Shown piece by piece: positions 18,891 to 27,008 of a stretch of 64,000 bases of DNA. Position numbers and translations under genes: made by a program. Positions within the stretch are counted from its first letter, which is position 1. Every line of letters begins with the position of its first letter. Below the pieces are notes generated by a model that searched no databases, was not told the DNA's origin, and saw nothing but the letters and a program-made list of their open reading frames with translations. The DNA is taken from assembly GCA_015200345.1 (NCBI GenBank), contig CP054187.1, positions 1 to 64,000 of the forward strand, written 5' to 3'. The DNA comes from Planctomycetia bacterium. Lineage in GTDB: Bacteria > Planctomycetota > Phycisphaerae > UBA1845 > UTPLA1.

Positions 18891-19283
18891 TCACGGCACG
18901 GAATGACGGCTCGGAGCCGTCGCGGCGAAGCTTCCCCGGCGGTGGGTTTCGACGCGGATCAGCTCGCCGCGCTCGTCCCAGTATCGCCATTCGCCATCTT
19001 TTTCCCCATCCACGTACATTCCTTCCGATTCCTTCGGGCCGGTCTGGCCCGGCGTGGCCCCGGGGTGATACGTCACCCAATGGCCCGTCTTCATATACTC
19101 GCCGAACCTCGCGCGCCGCGCATAGCCTTCGGCGCGAATCGCGCCGCCCGGATATTTATCAATCGACGGCACCACCCGGCTCATGAACCACATGTACGTA
19201 AACCAGGCGGCCAGCACGGCCAGCGGCACAAGCGTCAGCAGCCGTCGTTGGTAACCCGTCAGCGTGGTGGGATGATTCGCCAA
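18891..19283 (-). CDS. Membrane-anchored MORN-like protein
   Basis: A 130-residue frame. One transmembrane helix lies near the N-terminus (LLTLVPLAVLAAWFTYMWF). The periplasmic part contains a MORN-type strand repeat: GHWVTYHPG, GMYVDGEKDGEWRYWDERGELI. MORN-variant repeats form beta hairpins and occur in YwqK-like proteins; function here unknown. The only start that includes the membrane helix is TTG 19283, without a clear RBS, so the N-terminus is uncertain. It lies downstream of sdhB on the same strand (63-base gap) and may be co-transcribed. Confidence 0.6.
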   Translation of the reverse strand: MANHPTTLTGYQRRLLTLVPLAVLAAWFTYMWFMSRVVPSIDKYPGGAIRAEGYARRARFGEYMKTGHWVTYHPGATPGQTGPKESEGMYVDGEKDGEWRYWDERGELIRVETHRRGSFAATAPSRHSVP

Positions 19284-19346
19284 AGCGTCAGTCTCAAGGT
19301 GATTCGCGGCGCAACGTGCGTCGCGCCGCCGACGGAATACCCAGGC

Positions 19347-20234
19347 CTACTTCATGAACCAGCGCTTGATCGCGTGGATCGACGTGTCTCGCCCGGCCTT
19401 CGCGATGGAATACGTCAGCGGGATCAGCTTCGGACAGACCTTCACGCAGTTCTGCGCGTTGCCGCAGTCCGTGATGCCGCCCGGACCCATCAGCGCCTCC
19501 AGCCGCTCGGCCTTGTTCATCCTGCCCGTCGGATGATTGTTGAACAGCACCGCCTGCGAGATGACGGCCGCCCCGAGGAAACCACGTCGCAATTCATGCG
19601 TTTCGCGCTGGGCGAATTCCGCATCGCTCTCGCCGCTGGCCCGCGAGACTTCGACCTTTGTGTATTGCGGGCAGGCCTCCATGCAACAGCCGCAGCTCAT
19701 GCACTGCGACAGCGGGTAGTTGATCTCCTGCTCGCCAGGCCCCTGGGTCGGCCCGGGTCCGGCGTCGTAATAGCCGTCGACCGGGATCCACGCCTTGACG
19801 CGTTTCAGCCCCTCAAAGATCCGCCGCCGGTCCACGAACAAATCGCGTACGACCGGATACTTGCTCATCGGCTCCAGTTCAATCTCCCCCGCGTCGTTGC
19901 GGTCGAGCTGATCGACCAGCGCGCTGCACGCCTGCCGCACGCGACCGTTGATCACCATTGTGCACGCTCCGCACACTTCCTCGAGGCAATTGCAGTCCCA
20001 CGCGACCGGGGTGACGGGTTCGCTCTCGCCGATCGGCGTCGGATGAGCGGCGATGTATTGCAGGGCGGAAATGACGTTCATGCCCGGAACATGCGGCACG
20101 GCAAAGGATTGATAGTATCGTTCGCCGCCGGGCCGGTCTTGTCGCGCGATCCGGAAGATGACCGCTTCATGTTGCACGGTGAGCCCGTGCGAATCGTGGG
20201 ATGAATGCGAATCGTGAGATGCATGTGCGGCCAT
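19347..20234 (-). CDS. sdhB: Succinate dehydrogenase/fumarate reductase iron-sulfur subunit
   Basis: A 295-residue SdhB/FrdB. The N-terminal ferredoxin domain has the [2Fe-2S] ligands CNCLEEVCGAC followed by VRQAC. The C-terminal domain has CMSCGCCMEACP and CGNAQNCVKVCP for the [4Fe-4S] and [3Fe-4S] clusters. It relays electrons between the flavoprotein SdhA and membrane quinone. The Ser/His/Asp-rich leader (HASHDSHSSHDSHG) is unusual and could bind metal. SdhA and SdhC genes are absent from the window, so this copy is separated from its partners. GGAG sits 9 bases before ATG 20234. Confidence 0.95.
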   Translation of the reverse strand: MAAHASHDSHSSHDSHGLTVQHEAVIFRIARQDRPGGERYYQSFAVPHVPGMNVISALQYIAAHPTPIGESEPVTPVAWDCNCLEEVCGACTMVINGRVRQACSALVDQLDRNDAGEIELEPMSKYPVVRDLFVDRRRIFEGLKRVKAWIPVDGYYDAGPGPTQGPGEQEINYPLSQCMSCGCCMEACPQYTKVEVSRASGESDAEFAQRETHELRRGFLGAAVISQAVLFNNHPTGRMNKAERLEALMGPGGITDCGNAQNCVKVCPKLIPLTYSIAKAGRDTSIHAIKRWFMK

Positions 20235-20377
20235 TCAGGGCGGCTCCAATAGAGGCTCATCGGCCGACTCGTGCCGACCGGATCAACGACGAGCGATTAT
20301 AGGCGGCGCGGCAGGGGGTGCAATGGCGCGACCGGACATAACAACGGCATTGTGAAACTCACACCGGTTACGACCTG

Positions 20378-20430
20378 CAAGCAGGGTCCGCTGTGCGGAC
20401 CGGGAAAAAAAGGCGTCAAGCAGGGTCCGC
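20378..20430. repeat. 14-base direct repeat with inverted repeat
   Basis: CAAGCAGGGTCCGC occurs at 20378-20391 and again at 20417-20430. The first copy runs into a perfect 7-bp inverted repeat, GGTCCGC-TGT-GCGGACC (20385-20401). It lies in the 240-base gap between sdhB and the DUF1801 gene and looks like a small dispersed repeat; the rest of the gap shows nothing. Confidence 0.5.
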
Positions 20431-20474
20431 AGTGAAGACCATGTGCATACGGCGAACCGGCCCCCGGACAGGGC

Positions 20475-20891
20475 CTACTTCAAGCGCAGCAGCTTTCCCT
20501 TGCGTTTCACGATGTTCTTGTAATCCCACTGGATTTTGACCGATTTTGCCAGCCATCGCTTGAGGTCGCCGGGCTTGATATTATCGACAGAAGTATATCT
20601 CACCTCGGCGGCCTTGAAGCTGCCCTCCGCGACCAGCCCCGGCTCGTCGAAGGATTGCCCGCTCCAGAACAGCAGCCGAATGCTGCCTCCGGGTTGCGGG
20701 CTTTTGAGTTTGCTGTAGCCGACGATCGGGTTGTCGTCGAGGAACCAGACCGGGTGCCGATGCCAGATCGTGTTTTCCGCGTCGTGGGCTGCGAGGTGCT
20801 TATCGATCGCCTTCGCGAGGGCGTCGCAGATGCGCTGGTCGCGTGGTGCTTGCGCCGCGTTGTACGCGAGGATGTCTTGGTGGATTGCCAT
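20475..20891 (-). CDS. DUF1801-like protein
   Basis: A 138-residue protein beginning MAIHQDILAYNAAQ. The pattern VWFLDDNPIVGYSKLK, followed by IRLLFWSGQSFDEPGL and the C-terminal DLKRWLAKSVKIQWDYKNI, resembles the DUF1801/YdhG-like family (small iron-chaperone-fold proteins). Function unknown. The frame stays open to 20987, but homology begins at ATG 20891, which is chosen as start. Confidence 0.7.
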   Translation of the reverse strand: MAIHQDILAYNAAQAPRDQRICDALAKAIDKHLAAHDAENTIWHRHPVWFLDDNPIVGYSKLKSPQPGGSIRLLFWSGQSFDEPGLVAEGSFKAAEVRYTSVDNIKPGDLKRWLAKSVKIQWDYKNIVKRKGKLLRLK

Positions 20892-21076
20892 GCGATCGCG
20901 ACCTGCCCTCGATTTTGTACCCGGTGCTGTGAAAATCAACGTTGATTCTACGGCTTCGGGAATCTCTGTCCAACACACGCCGATCACTGATAGCGCCGTG
21001 ACGAGTACGGCAGCCGATGGTCGCCAAATGCTTCATGCCATCCGGCTTTGAACGCGACGGCGTCGGGAAGCTCCGG

Positions 21077-23494
21077 CTATGCTTGGCGTTTGCAACCGAC
21101 CAGTTGCTTGCTGGCGGCGGAGCAATCCCCGTCTGGTTCGGAAGCGGCTCGGCCGCAAAGCCAGCCGGTCTGAACCCGGAATTTCTCCACCTGTTCGGGC
21201 GTCATCGGCTTGCCTAACAGATATCCCTGTCCGAACTCGCAGTTGATGGATAGCAGGAGACCGACCTGATCCAGGCTCTCGATGCCCTCGGCCACAACTC
21301 GGATTCCAAGGTTGTGCGCAAGCTGGTTCGCGGAATGGATCAACGCAATAAAATCGCGTCCGCGGTTGATGTTGGCGACAAAGGAGCGGTCGATCTTCAG
21401 CACATCGATGGGGAACTCGTGCAGACAGGAGAGGGACGAGTGCCCCGTCCCGAAATCATCGAAGCACAATACGCACCCGATTTGTTTGAGACCGTGCAGA
21501 ATCCGCTTCGCGAATTCGACATCCCGCATCGCCATGCTTTCTGTGATCTCCAGGTGCAGGCAGGAAGGGGGAACGCCCGTTTCCTCAAGAATCCGTCCGA
21601 TCATTGCGGGGAGATTCACTACGGCGAGCTGCGTGCGCGACAGGTTGACGCTGATGCTGCGCGGCGAGGCATTTCCCATGTTCTGCCGCCACCGGTCGAA
21701 TTGCCGGCACGACTCCCGTAAGACCCATTCGCCGATCGGGACCATCAGTCCAATCTCCTCGGCAATCGGGACGAACTGGCTCGGCGGGATCAGACCGCGC
21801 TCCGGATGCTTCCAGCGGATCAACGCTTCCACGCCATCCATTTCACCGGTCTCAAGCGACACGATGGGCTGATACATCAGGAACAACTGGCCGCCGTCCA
21901 GCGCTTTGCGCAAATCGGTTTCCAGTTTCAGGCGTTCTTCGACGCGCCGCCGCATCGATGCATCGAAGACGACATACCGGCCCTTGCCCGCCAGCTTGGC
22001 CTCGTACATGGCAGTGTCGGCGTTGCGCAGAACTTCCTCGACGTCGGCGACTTCCGAGACCAAATCACTGGACACAATGCCGATGCTCGCCGTCGCAAAC
22101 ACCTCATGGCTGCCCACATGGAAGGGTTGGGCGAAGGCCGTCATCAGTCGATCGGCGACGATCGTGGCGTCATCCGGGCTTTTGATGCCATCGAGCAACA
22201 TGACGAACTCATCGCCGCCGAAGCGGGCCGTGGTGTGCTCCCGGGCCTCACGGCTGATGGAGTCCCCGGACCGCACCACGTGGCGCAGCCGTTCGGCGAT
22301 ATCCCTCAACAACTCGTCACCGGCATCATGGCCCAGTCCGTCGTTGATCAATTTGAAGCGGTCGAAATCCAGGAACAGCACCGCAAAGCGGTAGTCCTTG
22401 GAACGCCGGGCGCGCAAGACGGCCTGATGAAGGCGGTCGGAGAACAGCGCCCGATTGGCCAGCCCGGTCAGCGCATCCGTTCGGGCCGCCTTTCGCAGTT
22501 CATCCTCCATCCGCTTGCGCAGCGTGATGTCTTCCTGCACGCCCACATAGTGGGTTATCCTGCCCTGTGCATCTTTCAAGGGCGAAATGACCGCGAGCAC
22601 CCAGTACAAGTCACCGTTCTTGCGGCGATTGCAGAGCTCCCCGCGCCACGTCGCTCCGGCTTTCAATTGGTTCCACATGTCCGCGTACTGCTGCGCCGGC
22701 GTCTGGCCGGACTTGAGAATGCGAGGGTTCTTCCCCATGACTTCCCCGGCCGCGTAGCCGCTGGTGGCCAGGAACGCCTGATTGACGAACTCGATCTTCC
22801 CCTCGACATCCGTAATGATGACGGGGGTCGGCGTCTGCTCCACGACCCGCGACAATTTGCGCAGTTCCACTTCCGATCGTCTGCGCTCGCTGATGTCGCT
22901 GATGAAACTGGCGAACGTGCGGCCGATCTCGCTCGTGCTAACGGATACACATAATTCGATAGGGAACTCGCAGCCGTCGCGGCGCAGCGCGGCCAGTTCG
23001 AGCCGCTGGTTCAGCACACGACTCACGCCGGTTTGCAGGAAACGCTCCAGGCCTGCCCGGTGCGCTGCACGGAATCGCTCGGGAATGATCAACTCGGCCA
23101 GATCGCGGCCGATCGCCTCATCGGCCGACCAGCCGAACAGTTTTTCGGCCTGCGGGTTCCAGTCCGTGATGCGGCCGTGCGCGTCCATTGTGACGATCGC
23201 GTGCAGCGCCGAGTCGAAAATCATCCGCGTCCGGGCCGCGATCGCCGCGAGACGTTTCTTGCCCGCGCGCTGGGCGGCGAGGCTCTTCCGCAGCGAGCCG
23301 CAAAGTATCCGCCAGACGGGGTATGCAGCGACGAATGCAAGCAGCGTCGAGTCCGCCAGCGCCTCAAGCCATGTCGGTGTATTGGCCGGCAAGAACAGCG
23401 GCAGGATGAACATCACCGCGGCTTCCGCCGCGTAGATGATCGCCAGCAGACCGAAGGCGAACCGCGAGAACGGAACCTCTTGCGCCGGCTTCAT
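21077..23494 (-). CDS. Membrane PAS-PAS-GGDEF-EAL cyclic-di-GMP protein
   Basis: An 805-residue sensor. Two N-terminal membrane helices (FGLLAIIYAAEAAVMFILPLF and a second near 45-62) are followed by two PAS domains (about 85-205 and 215-335), a GGDEF domain (about 345-510) with intact RFGGDEF, and an EAL domain (about 525-770) with intact EALIRW, DDFGTGHSSL and the catalytic acidic and Lys residues (LKIDRSF). Both diguanylate cyclase and phosphodiesterase sites look functional, so it could switch between making and degrading cyclic di-GMP in response to a PAS-sensed signal such as redox or a small ligand. It is monocistronic on the minus strand. Confidence 0.95.
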   Translation of the reverse strand: MKPAQEVPFSRFAFGLLAIIYAAEAAVMFILPLFLPANTPTWLEALADSTLLAFVAAYPVWRILCGSLRKSLAAQRAGKKRLAAIAARTRMIFDSALHAIVTMDAHGRITDWNPQAEKLFGWSADEAIGRDLAELIIPERFRAAHRAGLERFLQTGVSRVLNQRLELAALRRDGCEFPIELCVSVSTSEIGRTFASFISDISERRRSEVELRKLSRVVEQTPTPVIITDVEGKIEFVNQAFLATSGYAAGEVMGKNPRILKSGQTPAQQYADMWNQLKAGATWRGELCNRRKNGDLYWVLAVISPLKDAQGRITHYVGVQEDITLRKRMEDELRKAARTDALTGLANRALFSDRLHQAVLRARRSKDYRFAVLFLDFDRFKLINDGLGHDAGDELLRDIAERLRHVVRSGDSISREAREHTTARFGGDEFVMLLDGIKSPDDATIVADRLMTAFAQPFHVGSHEVFATASIGIVSSDLVSEVADVEEVLRNADTAMYEAKLAGKGRYVVFDASMRRRVEERLKLETDLRKALDGGQLFLMYQPIVSLETGEMDGVEALIRWKHPERGLIPPSQFVPIAEEIGLMVPIGEWVLRESCRQFDRWRQNMGNASPRSISVNLSRTQLAVVNLPAMIGRILEETGVPPSCLHLEITESMAMRDVEFAKRILHGLKQIGCVLCFDDFGTGHSSLSCLHEFPIDVLKIDRSFVANINRGRDFIALIHSANQLAHNLGIRVVAEGIESLDQVGLLLSINCEFGQGYLLGKPMTPEQVEKFRVQTGWLCGRAASEPDGDCSAASKQLVGCKRQA

Positions 23495-24045
23495 CGCGCC
23501 ATGACTCCATTAGAGCCTCTTGATGCGCGTGCCCAGGGGAGCCCGGGAGCGGGGGGCCTGGGAGGGGGTATCTGGTGCCTCCTTACTGTCAGTACGCGCA
23601 CCATTATGCTTGATGTAGACATCGAACCGGCTGATGCGGTTCTTGACTGGATTCGCCCGAGCGCCGACGACGAGACTCCTTCGCCGCGTTTCTCGGACCC
23701 GGCGGGCAACCGAGCCTGCCTCGTCACAGTACGCACTCACCGGTGCTCGATGCCCTGCATGCTGATCCCGACGAGGTCGCCCACGGCCAGGCCGGTCGGG
23801 TTCCGGCTGGCGGCGATATGGCACTTAATCCACCAGCCCTGCTCAACGCCGTGTCGCACCGCGACACCGGTCGCATTGCGGCCGCGATGCTCGAAATCGG
23901 GCGTTGTGTCAAGAAAGCGAAGGGCGGGTCGAGTAACGATGTTCAGCCAACCTGTACCGACACGGGAAGGGGATGCCGTGCGCGACTTGACGGTGAACGA
24001 TGCAGTGGTTCGAACGATCGAACGCGGATTCGATCGACCGAATGG
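23495..24045. other. Gap with a possible decayed gene fragment on the minus strand
   Basis: No intact gene was found in this 551-base stretch. On the minus strand an open frame runs from just after the HxlR stop codon (24046) down to a TGA at 23737-23739, about 103 codons in the same frame as HxlR. Its last half reads protein-like (GWWIKCHIAASRNPTG, LAVGDLVGISMQGIEHR) but there is no ATG and no RBS; the only in-frame start candidate is an internal GTG. I do not recognise it. It may be a gene remnant or chance. Confidence 0.3.
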
Positions 24046-24498
24046 CTAAGGAGTGTATTTCCGGATGACCGTGCGCTTGGCGGTCGCGGAGCGGGAATTC
24101 GTGAGCTTCGCCGCGGTTGAAGGATCTGTTGCACCGGACGTGTTCGCGAGATGTTGAAGATTCTCGATGGCATCGAGAATCTTCACAAAGGAGACCCCCA
24201 TATCCGTCAACCGGTACTCCACGCGCGGCGGGACCTCGGGAAACGCGATGCGCTCCAGGATTCCGAAACGAACCATCTTGGCCAGCCGCTCGTTCAAGAC
24301 TTTTGTCGAAAGACCCGGGCAGGCGCGAACCAGCGCGCCGGGACGGGTAATCCCGCGGCGAATCCGACCGAGCACCTGAAGCGACCACTTGCAGCGCACG
24401 ATGCTTTCGACGGCCGCCGCGATGCAGACCCCTTTTTCGCGCCGGTTCGCCGACTGTTTCAACCCGTTCCCCTTCGCCGATATCCCAATCCTTACCAT
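24046..24498 (-). CDS. HxlR-family transcriptional regulator
   Basis: A 150-residue winged-helix regulator. The family core is visible: CIAAAVESIVRCKWSLQVL, ACPGLSTKVLNERLAKMV and the wing FPEVPPRVEYRLTDMG. HxlR proteins are dimers; several sense redox or electrophile stress through an N-terminal Cys, and C25 here occupies the usual position with an additional Cys at 36. The gene is divergent from a thioredoxin-like gene with a CPVC motif, so control of that gene and of itself from the 114-base shared region is likely (inference). The C-terminal ~30 residues are a Ser/Thr/Ala-rich tail. Confidence 0.88.
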   Translation of the reverse strand: MVRIGISAKGNGLKQSANRREKGVCIAAAVESIVRCKWSLQVLGRIRRGITRPGALVRACPGLSTKVLNERLAKMVRFGILERIAFPEVPPRVEYRLTDMGVSFVKILDAIENLQHLANTSGATDPSTAAKLTNSRSATAKRTVIRKYTP

Positions 24499-24612
24499 TT
24501 TGTTCCTACCGAACCGTTTTGTGCGTACTTGAACGCGTGACCTCGATGCCGTTCATTGTACAAACGCCGTGGACGCCGTGTCCATGGAGCATCTGCGATG
24601 CTAAGGAGAGAC

Positions 24613-24852
24613 ATGATGAATTCCGAAGCCGTTTTCTACCACGCGGGTTGCCCGGTCTGCGTCAGCGCCGAGAAGGCCTTCGTTGGCGCGCTCGATCCGA
24701 ACCGCTACAACGTCAAGATCGTTCACCTCGGGCAGGACAAAACGCGGATCAGTGAGGCCGAGCGACAGGGAGTCAAGTCCGTTCCCGCACTCGTGATGAA
24801 CGGACAGGTGTTTCACATTAACCACGGCGCAGATTTGACCGCCCTGAAATAG
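24613..24852 (+). CDS. Thioredoxin-like protein with CPVC motif
   Basis: A 79-residue thioredoxin-fold protein. The redox motif CPVC is at residues 13-16 after the first strand (EAVFYHAG), and the cis-Pro loop is VKSVPALVMNG. The size and layout resemble glutaredoxin/NrdH-like or small thioredoxin-like proteins. It may reduce disulfides or shuttle metal or thiol adducts; the partner is unknown. AAGGAG at 24603 supports ATG 24613 (24616 also possible). The divergent HxlR regulator suggests redox-responsive expression. Confidence 0.82.
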   Translation: MMNSEAVFYHAGCPVCVSAEKAFVGALDPNRYNVKIVHLGQDKTRISEAERQGVKSVPALVMNGQVFHINHGADLTALK

Positions 24853-25164
24853 GGGAGTCGAAGCACGGACTGCGACGCGGGCGACGCGCGGGGCCGTGCG
24901 CGATCTCGAACGGTCGCAGTCTCGCGCGTCGTGATGGGTTTGCCGATGAGCCGGCACGCGCGCAACCGCCTCACCAGGCTGCTGGGCAGGCGCTGACGCT
25001 GCCAAACGAAAGGCTGCACATGATCATTGCCGCGATCTCGCGACTGATCGCAGCGCAAGGTTTGTGGCCGCCGACGTCGTGATCGGATTCTAGCCCCTTC
25101 CGACAAGGGCCGCGTTGTCGAAATTCTGGTTCGCGCCGCGTAAAGCCTGCAAGCGGTTTCATAA

Positions 25165-25263
25165 CCCCCTTTCCTTTCCAGGGAGAGGGTCGGGATGAGG
25201 GTGAATCCTTTCGGTTGAACTGCTTTTCCCCTCACCCAACCTCTCCCCCAAGGGGGAGAGGAG
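25165..25263. repeat. Pair of inverted palindromic (REP-like) elements
   Basis: Two related elements in opposite orientation. The right one contains a perfect 10-bp palindrome, CCTCTCCCCC-AA-GGGGGAGAGG (25240-25261), preceded by CCCTCACCCAA. The left one (25165-25202) carries an imperfect version with GGGAGAGGGTCGGGATGAGGGTG. Such CTCTCCC/GGGAGAG palindromes are dispersed extragenic repeats in many bacterial genomes. The pair ends just before the left end of the insertion sequence. The remaining bases from 24853 to 25164 show nothing I can support. Confidence 0.65.
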
Positions 25264-25270
25264 TTTTGAA

Positions 25271-26222
25271 ACCAGTTTGCTTCGTTGAAAACATCTTGAC
25301 TTCGAGGCGTTGATTTTGTAAACGCCGTTCATGGCGAAGAACACCAATCTCCTGCTGAACGTCGCAACGCTGAGCATGAAGGTCGCCGGGCGGTGCCTGC
25401 TGCCGTACGGCCACCCGAAGAGTCCGCATAAGTTCACGCAGCGGCAACTGATGACCTGCCTGGTGCTGCGGGCTTATACCAAGACCACCTATCGCGGGGT
25501 GATTGAACTGCTCGAAGCCTCGGGCCAGCTTCGCCGCATTCTGTGCATGGAGCGGCTGCCGCACTACTCGACGCTCAAGAAGTTCGCTGATCGCACGGTG
25601 ATTCCGGAGATTCTGGAATTCCTGCTGCAAGAGATTCTGCGTGAGGTGGGTGACCAGAGCGACGAAGTGGCGATGGATTCGACGGGTCTGGAGACCTCGT
25701 CGGCCAGCGCTCACTACGTCAGCCGCAGCGGGCGGCAGCGCCAGCAGTACGTGAAGGTGTCGGCGTCTGTGACCTGCAAGAGCATGCTGGCGGCGGGCCT
25801 GGTCGTCGGCTGGGGGCCGGGCAACGACAAGGCTGAAGCGCGCTGGCTCCTGACGGAAACCGCCCAGAAGCTGCGCCCGAAGTATTTGTACGCGGATGCC
25901 GGCTACGATGCGGAGTGGGTTCATACGTACTGTCGTGAGACGTGGGGCGTGCGCAGTTACATCCCGCCGGCGGTGCATCGCCGCGATGGCGGCGTGAACG
26001 GTCGCTACCGATCGCAGATGACGCGGCTGCCGAAGCGGTATGGTCGTCGCTGGCATGTCGAGTCCTTCTTCAGCGGGCTCAAACGCACCATGGGATCGCA
26101 CCTGAACGCCCGCACAGAACGCGGTCTGTTCACCGAAGCAGCGATCCGCGTCCTGGCCTACACCCTCCGGCGATAGCCGGGGGCAAATTCGCAGCAGATG
26201 TTGTCAACAGAGCAAAACCAGT
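25271..26222 (+). mobile_element. IS5-type insertion sequence, apparently complete
   Basis: A single transposase gene is bounded by imperfect terminal inverted repeats of about 26 bases: left end 25271-25296 (ACCAGTTTGCTTCGTTGAAA...) and right end 26196-26222, whose complement reads ACTGGTTTTGCTCTGTTGAC.... Shared blocks are TTTGCT, GTTGA and AACATCT. Length is about 950 bases, typical of IS5 relatives. A target-site duplication could not be defined with confidence because both ends sit in AACCAG-like sequence. It inserted between palindromic repeats and tRNA-Pro. Confidence 0.8.
25331..26176 (+). CDS. IS5-family DDE transposase
   Basis: A 281-residue DDE transposase. The N-terminal helical part (FTQRQLMTCLVLRAYTKTTYRG, HYSTLKKFADR) is followed by the catalytic domain with the first Asp in AMDSTGLE, the second in LYADAGYDAEW and Glu in RWHVESFFSGLKR (Y-(2)-R-(3)-E-(6)-K-like). 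It catalyses cut-and-paste transposition of its element. The frame is uninterrupted and all three catalytic residues are present, so it could be active. The start at 25331 lies 60 bases inside the left repeat. Confidence 0.93.
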   Translation: MAKNTNLLLNVATLSMKVAGRCLLPYGHPKSPHKFTQRQLMTCLVLRAYTKTTYRGVIELLEASGQLRRILCMERLPHYSTLKKFADRTVIPEILEFLLQEILREVGDQSDEVAMDSTGLETSSASAHYVSRSGRQRQQYVKVSASVTCKSMLAAGLVVGWGPGNDKAEARWLLTETAQKLRPKYLYADAGYDAEWVHTYCRETWGVRSYIPPAVHRRDGGVNGRYRSQMTRLPKRYGRRWHVESFFSGLKRTMGSHLNARTERGLFTEAAIRVLAYTLRR

Positions 26223-26465
26223 TCTAGTCAGCCCCATCCCCAATGCCGAGACGCTCGCGCCGACCGACCCGATCGCCCTTTCGTCTCTGACCATGACCAG
26301 CCGCCCGATCTACCGCGCCGAGTTCTTGGTGGGAGAAGTCACCGGCCCGCCGAACGAAGTTCAAATCCCCTCAACGCATTGAACCCCAATCGTCTGCAAA
26401 GTTCCGGCTTGGAGCACGAGATTGAACTGCCGATTTCCGACGCAAATCCCGGCAGCACAATGAAA

Positions 26466-26495
26466 AAGCCCTTCGACGTGCTCGCCGAAGGGCTT
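26466..26495 (-). terminator. Rho-independent terminator of tRNA-Pro
   Basis: Read on the minus strand, a 10-bp perfect stem (AAGCCCTTCG/CGAAGGGCTT, loop of 10) is followed by TTTTT. It lies 15 bases after the 3' end of tRNA-Pro and should end its transcript. Confidence 0.88.
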
Positions 26496-26509
26496 GATCT
26501 CTCGAAAAG

Positions 26510-26584
26510 TCGGGGCGAGAAGATTCGAACTTCCGACCTCTTGGTCCCGAACCAAGCGCTCTAACCAGGCTGAGCTACGCCCCG
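26510..26584 (-). tRNA. tRNA-Pro(CGG)
   Basis: A 75-base cloverleaf on the minus strand. The acceptor CGGGGCG pairs with CGCCCCG, the D-arm is GCTC/GAGC, the anticodon stem-loop CTTGG-TTCGGGA-CCAAG gives anticodon CGG, and the T-loop is GTTCGAATC. The discriminator is A and CCA is not encoded. A strong terminator follows. Confidence 0.95.
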
Positions 26585-27008
26585 TGCGAACCAGGCATTG
26601 TATGCCCGGTTCGGACGACTGCAAGCGCGGCCGATGGCAATGCGAAGAGAGCGATACCGGCGGGCTTTTGCGTTCCATCGGCGAATTCGCCCTGCTGTCG
26701 TACGTCGTTTGTCCTGCATCGAATTACGATCCAGGCTGCTGTGGCTTCGCCATGAAGCGGTTGAAACCATGCCCCGCACGCGGGAATGGCCTTGTGCGCG
26801 GAAGCCATCACCAAACAATTCATCGATCTGTGCAATCGGCGAAAGAACTTCGACGGGATGCGCGTGGAGACGGGCGAGCGGACGTCGCCGTGTGCGCCGT
26901 TCAGGGTGACGAAAAAGTATGCGTGAACGATCTTTCTGCGAGGGGAACGGCTAGCCTTGGCGAGCCGACTGCGACGTGGCTGCGGGGGGGGGCATGAGCA
27001 TGCCGGGC
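26585..27008. other. Intergenic region; one weak small ORF
   Basis: A 424-base gap between tRNA-Pro and the cyclophilin gene. On the plus strand, ATG 26786 to TGA 26926 encodes a 46-residue peptide (MALCAEAITKQFIDLC..., ending FRVTKKYA) that reads more protein-like than its surroundings but lacks a good RBS and known homology. It is mentioned as a candidate only. The tRNA-Pro promoter should lie near 26590-26640 on the minus strand. Confidence 0.25.

Noticed and set aside
18903-20204. Plus-strand frame of 433 codons opposite sdhB
   Set aside because: Antisense of the clear SdhB and MORN-like genes; composition dominated by Arg and His with no domain.
20385-20415. Terminator at the GGTCCGC palindrome
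   Set aside because: The plus strand is followed by an A-run and, on the minus strand, the T-run precedes the hairpin.
21806-22954. Plus-strand frame of 382 codons opposite the GGDEF-EAL gene
   Set aside because: Antisense shadow; all recognisable domains are on the minus strand.
25165-25263. CRISPR array
   Set aside because: Only two inverted palindromes with no regular spacers; no cas genes in the window.
25232-26101. Minus-strand frame inside the insertion sequence
   Set aside because: Opposite strand of a complete DDE transposase; no domain.
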